This document shows positions 1 through 8,209 of a stretch of DNA of 64,000 bases, piece by piece. The notes under the pieces are model-generated. The model was not told the origin of the DNA and did no database searches. It was given only the letters and a program-made list of their open reading frames with translations. Source of the DNA: Marinobacter sp. EhC06 (lineage in GTDB: Bacteria > Pseudomonadota > Gammaproteobacteria > Pseudomonadales > Oleiphilaceae); NCBI RefSeq assembly GCF_001650915.1, contig NZ_LXYO01000038.1, positions 46,032-110,031 of the forward strand. The letters run 5' to 3'. The position numbers and the translations under genes were made by a program. Within the stretch, counting starts at the first letter, position 1. Every line of letters starts with the position of its first letter.

Positions 1-444
1 ATCCTGGTGGGCCTGAAAATGTTTTTCCAGGTCGACCCCAAGCCCGGTCGGGACGTTCCAGGCACCGCCGGTCTGGGCGTTGCCGGCGGCGGTATCGGCT
101 GGGCTTCGGCGATTTTCGGAATCGGCGGTGGAACTCTTACGGTTCCCTATCTGAGCTGGTGCAACGTGCGGATGCAGCAGGCGGTGGGCACATCGGCTGC
201 CTGCGGCCTGCCGATCGCCATTGCGGGTGCTCTGGGTAACATCTGGACAGGGTGGCACAATCCCTCGCTGCCGGAACTGAGCGCCGGCTTCATTTATCTG
301 CCGGCCCTGATCGGTATTATTCTCACCAGCGTTTTCTTTGCCCGGATTGGCGCCAACTTGGCCCATCGGCTGAACGCCCGGATTCTCAAGCGTACTTTCT
401 CCATCATGCTCCTGCTGGTGGGGCTCCGTTTTCTCCTGAGCTGA
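1..444 (+). CDS. TSUP (TauE/SafE-type) permease, C-terminal part
   Basis: This is the C-terminal part of an integral membrane permease of the TSUP family, whose members export sulfite, sulfoacetate or related organic anions. The frame is open from base 1, so the true start lies outside the window; the first GTG at 7 is inside the gene. The visible part has several hydrophobic segments and the glycine-rich GIGGGTLTVPYL motif at the start of the second TSUP repeat. It ends at TGA 442-444, ten bases before lgt. The same neighbour precedes lgt in Pseudomonas. The substrate cannot be told from sequence. Confidence 0.85.
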   Translation: MLVGLKMFFQVDPKPGRDVPGTAGLGVAGGGIGWASAIFGIGGGTLTVPYLSWCNVRMQQAVGTSAACGLPIAIAGALGNIWTGWHNPSLPELSAGFIYLPALIGIILTSVFFARIGANLAHRLNARILKRTFSIMLLLVGLRFLLS

Positions 445-454
445 GAGGTAGTTG

Positions 455-1243
455 ATGCTGCAGCATCCCCAGATTGATCCGGTGGCCATCGCCATCGGTC
501 CCCTCAAGATCCACTGGTATGGTCTGACCTATCTGTTCGGCTTTGTGGCCGGCTGGTGGCTTGGGCGCATCCGCACCCGTAAGCCTTGGTCGCCCATCAA
601 CGAAGAGCAGATGGGTGACCTGCTTTTCTATCTTGCCCTCGGGGTGATCCTGGGCGGCCGATTCGGCTATGTCCTGTTTTACAACTTTGACGCCTTCCTG
701 GCTGACCCGCTCTGGTTGCTGAGGGTCTGGGAAGGCGGCATGTCTTTCCACGGCGGTTTGTTGGGCGTGATGTTTGCCATGTGGTGGTACGGCCGCAAAG
801 TGGGCAGCGGTTTCTGGCGCATGGCCGACTTTGTAGCGCCGCTGGTGCCCCTGGGTCTTGGCGCGGGGCGGATCGGAAACTTCATCAACGGCGAGTTGTG
901 GGGCAAGCCCACCGACGTTGCCTGGGGCATGGTGTTTCGCACGGCGCCGGATTCGCTCGCCCGGCATCCCTCCCAGCTGTATCAGTTTGCCCTGGAAGGT
1001 GTCGCCCTGTTCGTCATCCTGTGGTGGTTCTCATCCAGGCAGCGGCCGACCATGGCAGTGTCTGGTCTGTTCCTGATCTGCTACGGCGTGTTCCGGTTCC
1101 TGGTGGAATTCGTGCGCCAGCCGGATCCACAGCTGGGCTACCTTGCTTTTGACTGGCTGACCATGGGGCAGGTACTGTCCTTCCCGATGATCGTTGCCGG
1201 CGCCGCCCTGATGTTTATTGCCTACCGGAGACAACCCCGATGA
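455..1243 (+). CDS. lgt: Prolipoprotein diacylglyceryl transferase
   Basis: Inner-membrane enzyme that transfers the diacylglyceryl group of phosphatidylglycerol to the lipobox cysteine of prolipoproteins, the first step of lipoprotein maturation. The 262-residue protein has about seven membrane segments, the early IHWYGL motif, the GGRFGYVLFYN motif and the family signature GAGRIGNFINGELWG. I chose ATG 455, although a TTG lies directly before it. The stop overlaps the thyA start (ATGA), so the two are very likely translationally coupled. RlpA (22 kb) and the lipoprotein at 37.6 kb are likely substrates. Confidence 0.97.
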   Translation: MLQHPQIDPVAIAIGPLKIHWYGLTYLFGFVAGWWLGRIRTRKPWSPINEEQMGDLLFYLALGVILGGRFGYVLFYNFDAFLADPLWLLRVWEGGMSFHGGLLGVMFAMWWYGRKVGSGFWRMADFVAPLVPLGLGAGRIGNFINGELWGKPTDVAWGMVFRTAPDSLARHPSQLYQFALEGVALFVILWWFSSRQRPTMAVSGLFLICYGVFRFLVEFVRQPDPQLGYLAFDWLTMGQVLSFPMIVAGAALMFIAYRRQPR

Positions 1244-2079
1244 AAGCCTATCTCGACTTGATGCAAGACGTTGTTGATAACGGATTCGACAAGGGGGACC
1301 GCACCGGTGTTGGTACCCGGTCAGTGTTCGGTCGTCAGATCCGCTTCAACCTGCAGGAAGGCTTTCCTCTGGTAACCACCAAAAAAGTGCACCTGCGCAG
1401 CATCATTTTCGAACTGCTCTGGTTTCTCCGGGGCTCCACCGATAACACCTGGCTGCGCGAGCGCAAGGTCTCGATCTGGAATGAGTGGGCCCTGGAAAAC
1501 GGCGACCTTGGGCCCATCTACGGCAAACAATGGCGGAGCTGGCAGTGCCCCAATGGCGAGGTGGTCGACCAGATCAGCGAGGTGATCGAACAGATTCGCA
1601 CCAAGCCCAACTCCCGCCGCCTGATTGTCTCTGCCTGGAACCCGGCGGAACTCCCGGACGAATCCATTGGTCCACAGGATAATGTTCGCGAGGGCCGTAT
1701 GGCGCTGGCGCCCTGTCACTGCCTGTTCCAGTTCTACGTGGCCGAGGGCAAGCTCTCCTGCCAGCTGTACCAGCGCAGCGCCGATCTGTTCCTGGGGGTG
1801 CCGTTCAATATTGCCTCCTATGCCTTGCTGACGCACATGATCGCCCAACAGTGTGACCTGGATGTCGGTGAGTTTGTGCATACCTTTGGCGATTGCCACC
1901 TTTACCAGAACCACCTGACCGATGACATCGTCTTCGAGCAGCTGAAGCGCGAACCCCGGGCCCTGCCGCAACTCGTGATCAAACGGAAGCCCGCGAGCAT
2001 CTTCGAGTACGAGCTGGAAGATTTCGAGTTCGAGGGCTATGAACCCTATCCGGGCATCAAGGCGCCCATTGCCATCTGA
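1240..2079 (+). CDS. thyA: Thymidylate synthase
   Basis: Cytoplasmic homodimer that methylates dUMP to dTMP using methylenetetrahydrofolate, producing dihydrofolate. The 279-residue protein has the usual short-type ThyA length. Visible are the folate/phosphate-binding start TGVGTRSVFG, the WELLWFLRG-like helix, the catalytic cysteine in LAPCHCLFQFYV, the QRSADLFLGVPFNIASYA stretch and the HTFGDCHLYQNH motif. ATG 1240 overlaps the lgt stop by four bases. The dihydrofolate it makes is recycled by folA just downstream, so the pair forms one metabolic unit. Confidence 0.98.
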   Translation: MKAYLDLMQDVVDNGFDKGDRTGVGTRSVFGRQIRFNLQEGFPLVTTKKVHLRSIIFELLWFLRGSTDNTWLRERKVSIWNEWALENGDLGPIYGKQWRSWQCPNGEVVDQISEVIEQIRTKPNSRRLIVSAWNPAELPDESIGPQDNVREGRMALAPCHCLFQFYVAEGKLSCQLYQRSADLFLGVPFNIASYALLTHMIAQQCDLDVGEFVHTFGDCHLYQNHLTDDIVFEQLKREPRALPQLVIKRKPASIFEYELEDFEFEGYEPYPGIKAPIAI

Positions 2080-2102
2080 CCGAACCCCGAAGAGACGAGT
2101 AC

Positions 2103-2612
2103 ATGAGAAAAGCCCTGATCGTTGCCATGTCCCGTAACCGGGTTATTGGCCGTAACAACAAACTGCCCTGGTATCTTCCGGGTGACCTTCGTTATTTCAA
2201 GCAGGCCACCATGGGCAAGCCTATTATCATGGGCAGGAAGACCTGGGATTCCATCGGCCGGCCATTGCCTGGAAGAATGAACGTGGTGATTTCCAGGAAT
2301 GAAGCCTGGGAAGCACCAACCGGAACGGTGGCTGCGAAGTCTTTGCCCGAAGCGCTGGTGAAGGCCGAGGCGCAGGCGGAGCTGGAAGGTGGCGACGAAG
2401 TGATGATTATCGGTGGCGGGCAGATCTACGCCGAGGCATTGCCGATGGTTGATCGCATGTACATCACCCAGGTGCACGCTGAGGTGGACGGGGATGCGTT
2501 TTTTCCGGAAGTGAACTGGGATGAGTGGGAAGAAATCGGACGGGAGGATTTCTCCGCGTCCGATAACAACCCTTACGACTACAGCTTCGTGGTCTATCAG
2601 CGTCAGGCTTAA
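2103..2612 (+). CDS. folA: Dihydrofolate reductase
   Basis: NADPH-dependent reductase that regenerates tetrahydrofolate from the dihydrofolate released by ThyA. The 169-residue protein shows the DHFR hallmarks: VAMSRNRVIGRNNKLPWYLPGDLRYFK near the N-terminus (listed in parts: VIGRNNKLPW holds the active-site region), IIMGRKTWDSIG, and the IIGGGQIYAEAL nucleotide-binding loop. It follows thyA after 23 bp with a purine-rich region before ATG 2103. Its stop codon lies inside a perfect 20-bp palindrome shared with the convergent helicase gene. Confidence 0.97.
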   Translation: MRKALIVAMSRNRVIGRNNKLPWYLPGDLRYFKQATMGKPIIMGRKTWDSIGRPLPGRMNVVISRNEAWEAPTGTVAAKSLPEALVKAEAQAELEGGDEVMIIGGGQIYAEALPMVDRMYITQVHAEVDGDAFFPEVNWDEWEEIGREDFSASDNNPYDYSFVVYQRQA

Positions 2613-2620
2613 GCCTGACG
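2601..2620. terminator. Perfect palindrome across convergent folA/helicase stop codons
   Basis: CGTCAGGCTTAAGCCTGACG is a perfect 20-bp palindrome centred on the overlapping stop codons of folA (+, TAA 2610-2612) and the helicase (-, TAA 2611-2609). In RNA either strand could fold into an 8-bp or longer hairpin. There is no U-tract, so it is not a textbook intrinsic terminator, though a role in transcript ends or collision is plausible. Confidence 0.45.
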
Positions 2621-4129
2621 AGGAGGGCGCTTGCCTGCGGGCTTGCCGCCCTTGCCGGGCGGTTTGCCTCGACCACCGGGGCCGCCACGACCCTTCGGGC
2701 CACCTTTCTTGAAACCGCCTTTCGGTCCCTTGCGATTCTCGCCCGGACGGCCGCCGCCACCTTTACGATCACGGCGGGGAGGTGTTGCCGACACGGTTGG
2801 CAAGGCCTCTGGCTGCTCTAGGGGCAGGGAGCCTGGCTGAGCTGCTTCCATCCAGCAGGCGAGGGCGCCGGCTACCATGGCCATGTCCATGTCATTGCGC
2901 TCGGCGATTTCGTCCAGCAGCGACATCGCCTTTGCCAACTTCTTGTCTTCCGCAAAGCCCAGCAGTTGGGATTCGAACTGCTGCTCCCTCATTTTCTTGA
3001 GCTCGACGGGAGACGGCAACTCGTAAGCTTCCATCGGCGAGTTTGTTGCGCGTTCAAGCGTTCGCAGCCAACTACGCTCGCGGGGTGTTACCAGCAGAAT
3101 CGCCTTGCCTTCGCGACCGGCACGACCAGTGCGGCCAACCCGATGGATGTACGCTTCAGTGTCGTAAGGAACGTCGTAGTTGATGACGTGCGTGATACGG
3201 GACACGTCCAGACCGCGTGCTGCCACGTCGGTGGCAATGATAATGTCTTTCTTCCCGCGCTTCAGATCTTCAACCGTTTGTTCACGCTGGCGTTGGTTCA
3301 GGTCACCGCTCAGGGGCGCGACCGCATGGCCCCGAGCAGAAAGCTTTTCGGCCAGCATGGTGGTTTCCGCTTTGGTGCGCACAAAAATAATGGCGGCATC
3401 AATCGGCTCAACTTCCAGAATGCGGGTCAGGGCATCCAGCTTGCGCTCAGCATAGACCGGCAGAACGAACTGGGAAATACGCTCGACCGTGCGGGTTTCG
3501 CTTTCGATACGAACTTCCGTGGCGTTTCGCAGGTAGGTTTGGGCCACTTTCTTGATCTGCGGTGGCATGGTGGCTGAGAACAATGCCCGTTGACAGTTCT
3601 CCGGCGTCTTCGCCAGGATCGCTTCCACGTCGTCGATAAAGCCCATGCGCAGCATTTCGTCTGCTTCGTCCAGAACCAGCGCTTTCAGGCTGTCCAGCTT
3701 CAGGGTGCCCTTACGGAGGTGGTCGAGCATTCGGCCCGGGGTGCCCACGATCACCTGGGCACCGCGACGCAGGCCTTTGATCTGAGGATAAAAGTCCTGG
3801 CCACCGTAAATGGGCAGAACGTGGAAATTCCGGAACTTGCTGGCGTAGGTGGTGAAAGCTTCCGCCACCTGAATGGCAAGTTCCCGTGTTGGGGCCAAAA
3901 CCAGAATCTGGGGATCGGTAACAGAGGCGTCAATCCGGCTCAGCAGAGGCAGTGCAAACGCCGCGGTTTTACCGGTACCGGTCTGGGCAACGCCCAGCAG
4001 ATGGTTGCCGGCCAGCAGCGCGGGGATCGCCTGGGCCTGGATGGGAGACGGGGTTTCATAGCCAACGGCGGACACAGCTTCAAGTACGGCTGGATCAAGC
4101 CCCAGTTCGGCAAAGGACAATTCAGACAT
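2609..4129 (-). CDS. DEAD-box RNA helicase, DeaD/CsdA-like with short R/G/K-rich tail
   Basis: ATP-dependent RNA helicase, probably acting in ribosome assembly or mRNA decay, often cold induced. The 506-residue protein has the Q motif (TPSPIQAQAIP), motif I AQTGTGKT, Ia PTRELAIQV, II LDEADEMLRMGF, III SAT, IV IIFVRTKAET, V ATDVAARGLDV and VI HRVGRTGRAGR. The core resembles E. coli DeaD most, including the DEADEMLRMGF block. Yet the protein is more than 100 residues shorter than DeaD: after about residue 430 there is only a Gly/Lys/Arg/Pro-rich tail, not a recognisable RNA-binding domain. It could also be called RhlE-like; the exact subfamily is uncertain. Confidence 0.9.
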   Translation of the reverse strand: MSELSFAELGLDPAVLEAVSAVGYETPSPIQAQAIPALLAGNHLLGVAQTGTGKTAAFALPLLSRIDASVTDPQILVLAPTRELAIQVAEAFTTYASKFRNFHVLPIYGGQDFYPQIKGLRRGAQVIVGTPGRMLDHLRKGTLKLDSLKALVLDEADEMLRMGFIDDVEAILAKTPENCQRALFSATMPPQIKKVAQTYLRNATEVRIESETRTVERISQFVLPVYAERKLDALTRILEVEPIDAAIIFVRTKAETTMLAEKLSARGHAVAPLSGDLNQRQREQTVEDLKRGKKDIIIATDVAARGLDVSRITHVINYDVPYDTEAYIHRVGRTGRAGREGKAILLVTPRERSWLRTLERATNSPMEAYELPSPVELKKMREQQFESQLLGFAEDKKLAKAMSLLDEIAERNDMDMAMVAGALACWMEAAQPGSLPLEQPEALPTVSATPPRRDRKGGGGRPGENRKGPKGGFKKGGPKGRGGPGGRGKPPGKGGKPAGKRPPRQA

Positions 4130-4156
4130 TGATTCACTCGGAATTCGGGAGGTAGA

Positions 4157-4173
4157 GCATTGCCGGGCAATGC
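4157..4173 (-). promoter_or_regulatory. Inverted repeat in the helicase leader
   Basis: GCATTGCC-g-GGCAATGC is a perfect 8-bp inverted repeat 28-44 bp upstream of the helicase start on the minus strand. It lies between the divergent helicase and thioesterase genes. It could be an operator or a leader hairpin; I cannot tell which. Confidence 0.35.
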
Positions 4174-4328
4174 ATGATGTGCGGCCATTATAGCGGTTTT
4201 GTTGTTGCTTTAATACGCTAAACCCGGGCGGGGCTGTAGGTAGTTGCCGGGGACGGGCCCATTGCGTTGCCGTCCGATCTTCGGCAGGCTTCGTATCTAT
4301 CCCGATAGGTTGCTAACAGGAACTTGAG

Positions 4329-5117
4329 ATGACCTTTGACGAATTATTGCGGGCGGCCCGTGGCAATGAGGAACTGGTAATGCCCGGGAGCTGGTCCCAG
4401 GGTAGAGCCACATTCGGTGGTCTTACGGCTGCGCTGATGTTCGAGCGGATGGAAAAGCTTGTTGCCGAGGGACGAGCCATGCGGTCATTGCAGGTATCGT
4501 TCGTGGGGCCAGTGGAGCCGGAAGTGCCTGCAGGTTTCGAAGCCGAGATTCTGCGTGAGGGCAAGGCGGTCAGTCAGGTGCAGGGGCGCATTGTCCAGAA
4601 AGGAGAAACCCGGCTGGTCTGCCTGGCCAGCTTTGGCGGAGATCGGGAGTCGGAGGTACAGGTGGATGCCCTTCCGGCGCCCGAGGCACCACCGGTCGAT
4701 CAATGCCCTGGGCTGGATTATATAGAAGGTGTGACCCCGGAATTCATCCAGCAGATTGAGATGCGCTGGGCTTTTGGAAACCTGCCATTCAGTGGCAAGG
4801 GCGGTCGGGAACTGGGTGGCTGGATGCAGTTCCGGAAAACCCCGGAGTCGTTCTCTGATGCCCATATTGTTGCCCTGGTAGATGCCTGGCCTCCCGCAGT
4901 CCTGCCCTATGTAAAACAACGTGTGCGAACCAGTTCCCTGAGCTGGGCGCTGGATATCGTGCATCCGAGACCGGTCATGGAGCCGGGTGACTGGCTCCTG
5001 TACAAGGTTGCCATTGATCAGGCGGGCGCCGGTTACGGCCACACCCAGGCCGGGATATGGACCGCCAGAGGCGAGCTGGTAGCGCTGAGTCGCCAGACGG
5101 TAACGGTCTTCGGTTGA
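4329..5117 (+). CDS. TesB-like acyl-CoA thioesterase
   Basis: Probable cytoplasmic acyl-CoA thioesterase with two hot-dog repeats, as in the 4HBT_3/TesB-like group. The 262-residue protein has an N-terminal hot-dog with FGGLTAALMFERM and LQVSFVGPVEP, and a C-terminal one with SLSWALDIVHPRP and GYGHTQAGIWTARGELVALSRQ, the characteristic end of this family. The substrate chain length cannot be read from sequence. An AGGAA box precedes ATG 4329. It is divergent from the helicase and convergent with the dehalogenase-like gene. Confidence 0.82.
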   Translation: MTFDELLRAARGNEELVMPGSWSQGRATFGGLTAALMFERMEKLVAEGRAMRSLQVSFVGPVEPEVPAGFEAEILREGKAVSQVQGRIVQKGETRLVCLASFGGDRESEVQVDALPAPEAPPVDQCPGLDYIEGVTPEFIQQIEMRWAFGNLPFSGKGGRELGGWMQFRKTPESFSDAHIVALVDAWPPAVLPYVKQRVRTSSLSWALDIVHPRPVMEPGDWLLYKVAIDQAGAGYGHTQAGIWTARGELVALSRQTVTVFG

Positions 5118-5147
5118 CGGAAATGGCGGTTCAGGCCGCCATTTCCG
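5118..5147. terminator. 12-bp stem-loop between convergent genes
   Basis: CGGAAATGGCGG (5118-5129) and CCGCCATTTCCG (5136-5147) form a perfect 12-bp stem with a 6-base loop. It starts right after the thioesterase stop and contains the stop and last codons of the hydrolase on the other strand. It has no long T-tract, but probably acts as a bidirectional transcript end. Confidence 0.55.
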
Positions 5148-6030
5148 ATTTAAGGGCATCGATGATGATGCGGGCGAAATCTTCCGGTGAATCTTCCTGG
5201 AGAAAGTGCCCGCCTCTGAGTGTGATATGAGGTTGGCCGTGGGCACCGGGAATCCGGCGCTGCATGTGCCTGTCGCCGCCCCGGGTAATCGGGTCGCCAC
5301 TGCTGAAGCAGGTGATGAAGGGTTTTTTCCACTTCTCCAGGACCTGCCAGGCCGCCTTGTTGGCGTCGCTGTCCGGTGTGTCCGGTTCAGTCGGAACCAG
5401 TTTTGGAAACGCTCTGGCTCCGGCCTTGAACTCTGCTGATGGGAATGGGGCTTCGTAGGCGGCAATTTCAGCTTTGCTCAGGGTGCGATCGGTACCCAGT
5501 TGCACGATACGACCGACCGGGAACCAGGGGCTGTGGGTGGCAAAGGCCTTCCACATGGAAAATACCGCTGGAACGGGCGTTTCGCCGGTCGGCAACATGC
5601 CATTTCCGACGATGATCCGGCTGAATCGCTGACGGTGTTCCGCGGCCAGTCGCAGGCCCAGCAGCGATCCCCAGTTCTGGCACACAAGGGTGATATTGGT
5701 CAGGTTGAGCTGTTCAAGCCAACTGGCCAGCCACGTGAGATGGCGGCCGTAGCTGTAGTCTGCAACCGACGCCGGCTTGTCGGATTTGCCGAAGCCAATC
5801 AGATCCGGGGCCAAGACGCGGTGACCGGCCTCGGCCACCAGAGGGATCATGTGCCGGTACAGGTAGGACCAGGATGGTTCGCCGTGGAGCATGAGAACCG
5901 GCGAGGCGTTTCTAGGGCCTTCGTCAACGTAGTGCATCCGGAGACCCGGTTCTACGTCGAGATGGTTTGGAGCAAAGGGGTAATCCGGAAGACCTGCGAA
6001 GCGGGCTTCATCGGTTCTCAGAATACGCAT
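5131..6030 (-). CDS. Haloalkane dehalogenase-like alpha/beta hydrolase with Asn at the nucleophile position
   Basis: Member of the haloalkane dehalogenase family, which cleaves carbon-halogen bonds by nucleophilic attack of an aspartate. The 299-residue protein has the oxyanion motif HGEPSWSYLYR (about 49-59), the LIGFGKSDKP loop, and the nucleophile elbow VCQNWGSLLGL. The canonical elbow is Q-D-W-G; here the codon is AAC, giving Asn119, while the halide-binding Trp120 is kept. Asp246 (SSGDPITRGG) and His275 (GGHFLQED) look like the remaining acid and base. Without deamidation the classical reaction should be impaired. In DhlA an engineered Asp124Asn protein is known to recover by deamidation. 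Lipid or ester hydrolysis is an alternative. Confidence 0.85.
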   Translation of the reverse strand: MRILRTDEARFAGLPDYPFAPNHLDVEPGLRMHYVDEGPRNASPVLMLHGEPSWSYLYRHMIPLVAEAGHRVLAPDLIGFGKSDKPASVADYSYGRHLTWLASWLEQLNLTNITLVCQNWGSLLGLRLAAEHRQRFSRIIVGNGMLPTGETPVPAVFSMWKAFATHSPWFPVGRIVQLGTDRTLSKAEIAAYEAPFPSAEFKAGARAFPKLVPTEPDTPDSDANKAAWQVLEKWKKPFITCFSSGDPITRGGDRHMQRRIPGAHGQPHITLRGGHFLQEDSPEDFARIIIDALKSEMAA

Positions 6031-6177
6031 GCCATCGACTGTCCTGACTGATTGGGTGCGTGATTGCCGGGCGGCATCCGGTGAACAGAATGCCCTAATA
6101 CAATCGTCGAAGATCAGGATAAAGCAGATGGAAAATTTGTGTGTTTGAGTTGCGTAACAGAGCGTTGCCGCTTTGAA

Positions 6178-6426
6178 TCAGGACGCAATGCCGAACAGGC
6201 GTTCGGGGTTGTCAACGCGGGCCAGAGCCTCGTCACAGCAATTGACTGCGCCGCAATCGTCGGCTGAGCAAAGGCCAATGGTCCGGCATTCCATATCCTG
6301 GTGCTGGTCACCCTGGTTCCTGAAAATGCGGGCCCTGGACAGAATCGAGTGGCAGTGGCCGCACAGCAGGGTGGGAACCGCGCTGCCCTCAGCCAGAAGT
6401 GCCGTGTAATGCTGTGGTTGTGTCAT
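6178..6426 (-). CDS. Small cysteine-rich protein of unknown function
   Basis: An 82-residue protein that I do not recognise. It has seven cysteines: a CGHC pair at 22-25, then C47, C53, C58 and a C63-C64 pair. This suggests metal binding, perhaps a zinc ribbon, or a redox role. The start at ATG 6426 is favoured by a strong AGGAGG box a few bases upstream; a longer frame from 6471 would bury that site. There is no signal peptide. It stands between the dehalogenase-like gene and another small minus-strand gene. Confidence 0.7.
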   Translation of the reverse strand: MTQPQHYTALLAEGSAVPTLLCGHCHSILSRARIFRNQGDQHQDMECRTIGLCSADDCGAVNCCDEALARVDNPERLFGIAS

Positions 6427-6501
6427 AAATATCCTCCTGATACTGCCCAACATATGGGCCGAGTATGACATTTCAAAGTCGGGATGCCGTATTTATACGG
6501 C

Positions 6502-6852
6502 TTAACTGTCTGGATCGACCAGTGGCCGACGGTTAGAGCGCTTGTCATCCCAGTCAAGCTCCTTCGGGTCATACCAGCCAATTGCCTCCAGTACTCTCTC
6601 CCGTGTCTGTGGCGACAGCGTAGGCCAGAGCTCCTGGAAATCCTCAAGGCCAAGGTCCCGCTGCCTCTGTTGCTTGCTCTGAAGTCGGTTGATGATTCGT
6701 GGCAACTGCAGAGCTTCGCCGAGTTGGCCGGGCACCAGCACTTCCTGGCCCATCACCTTGCGCCGGTGAGTTCTGGCGGCCAGTACCTTGCGCAGCTGCG
6801 TAGCTGCGTCCAGGGCTGTTTCGACGGTGAAGGTTTCCAGTTCCAACAACAT
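6502..6852 (-). CDS. Conserved-looking hypothetical protein, 116 aa
   Basis: A soluble, charged and mainly helical protein that I do not recognise. The reading frame extends further upstream to 7185, but that part lies across the promoter and start of the divergent permease gene, so I place the start at ATG 6852, where the hydrophobic MLLELETF stretch begins. The middle is rich in Gln and Arg (RLQSKQQRQRDLG), and the end contains a Trp-rich IGWYDPKELDWDD segment. No signal peptide or membrane segment is seen. Confidence 0.55.
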   Translation of the reverse strand: MLLELETFTVETALDAATQLRKVLAARTHRRKVMGQEVLVPGQLGEALQLPRIINRLQSKQQRQRDLGLEDFQELWPTLSPQTRERVLEAIGWYDPKELDWDDKRSNRRPLVDPDS

Positions 6853-6979
6853 GACCTGTCTATTAGTTGAACAACAACCGTCCACTATAACCTGAAGAGA
6901 GCTACAGTGGCCACGCCAGCGTGGTAGGGTAGAATGGCTCGTTAAAACGCAGAACCAAAATCGGGGAACCGCAAAAACT

Positions 6980-8095
6980 ATGTACGCAAAACTTGAAACA
7001 CGGACTTTTCTGGCGTTGCTGATCGGCGTTTCCCTGGCCTTTGTATTCCTCATGAAACCCTTCTTCGGGCCCATCTTCTGGGCAGTCGCCATCGCTCTGA
7101 TTTTCCACCCGGTGCAGCAACTGCTGGTACGGAAACTGGGGGAGCGGCCCAATGTGAATGCCCTGATAACCCTGTGCATCTGCATGTTTATCGTGGTTAT
7201 CCCGGTTCTGGTTCTGGTGACTTCACTCGTAGCTGAAGGCGTTGCGCTTTACCAACAGATTCAGAGTGGCGACATAAGGCCCGGAGAGTACATCGACCGC
7301 GTCAATCAGTCCTTTCCGGCTATTCAGGCGTTCCTGGCCCAGTTCGATATCAACTTTGCTGACCTGAGGGATCGGGCAGTGAGCCTTTTCGTGGGGGGGA
7401 GTCAGTTCCTAGGCAAGCAGGCCCTGGGCGTTGGCCAGAATACCTTTCAGTTTTTCCTGGGGCTTGCGTTGATGGTGTATCTGGCGTTCTTCCTGCTGAG
7501 GGACGGCAGTGCGCTGGTAGAATTAATGGTCAAGGCGCTGCCGCTCGGTGATGAACGGGAGCGGTTGCTGTTTGCCAAGTTCGCGGAAGTTACCCGAGCC
7601 ACCGTCAAGGGCAACCTGCTGATTGCCATTATCCAGGGGGCGATGGGGGGGCTGATTTTCTGGATTCTCGGGATCAGTGGCGCGCTGCTCTGGGGTGTGG
7701 TGATGGCAATCGTATCGCTTTTGCCGGCGGTGGGGGCTGCCCTGGTCTGGGTGCCTGCCGCTATCTACCTCGCGGCCGTGGGGGATGTGATTGAGGCCGT
7801 GATACTGACGGCATTCGGCGTGGTGGTCATCGGGCTGGCGGACAACCTGCTGCGCCCGGTACTGGTTGGTCGCGACACCAAATTGCCGGATTACATTGTC
7901 CTGCTGTCGACGCTCGGCGGTATCGTCATGTTCGGCATCAACGGTTTTGTGATGGGGCCATTGGTGGCGGCTCTGTTCATGGCCTTCTGGGGGATTTTCA
8001 TCCGCGAATTCAGTGAAGAGGCCCACCGCCCGCCGGCCAGTGTGGATGATGGGGAGCAGGAACCAGGCGGGGAAGCGGGGAATGATGTCCGGTAA
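6980..8095 (+). CDS. AI-2E family transporter (PerM/YdiK-like)
   Basis: A 371-residue inner-membrane protein of the AI-2E exporter family (formerly UPF0118). Members include the E. coli TqsA, YdiK and PerM proteins and some Na+/H+ antiporters. It has an N-terminal hydrophobic pair, a soluble middle, and a C-terminal block of membrane helices with GAMGGLIFWILGISGALLWG, LVWVPAAIYL and the signature DNLLRPVLVG. The cytoplasmic C-tail is acidic. The exported substrate is not predictable. It is divergent from the 6502-6852 gene. Confidence 0.88.
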   Translation: MYAKLETRTFLALLIGVSLAFVFLMKPFFGPIFWAVAIALIFHPVQQLLVRKLGERPNVNALITLCICMFIVVIPVLVLVTSLVAEGVALYQQIQSGDIRPGEYIDRVNQSFPAIQAFLAQFDINFADLRDRAVSLFVGGSQFLGKQALGVGQNTFQFFLGLALMVYLAFFLLRDGSALVELMVKALPLGDERERLLFAKFAEVTRATVKGNLLIAIIQGAMGGLIFWILGISGALLWGVVMAIVSLLPAVGAALVWVPAAIYLAAVGDVIEAVILTAFGVVVIGLADNLLRPVLVGRDTKLPDYIVLLSTLGGIVMFGINGFVMGPLVAALFMAFWGIFIREFSEEAHRPPASVDDGEQEPGGEAGNDVR

Positions 8096-8209
8096 GGCGA
8101 CATACGACAAAAGTATGGTAGGCTTTTAGCCGTTTGCCCCAGCCTGTGGAGATAGGCACCACATAACAAGAAAGAAACGGATATCGGCGAGATATCAGGA
8201 GTTAAGCAG

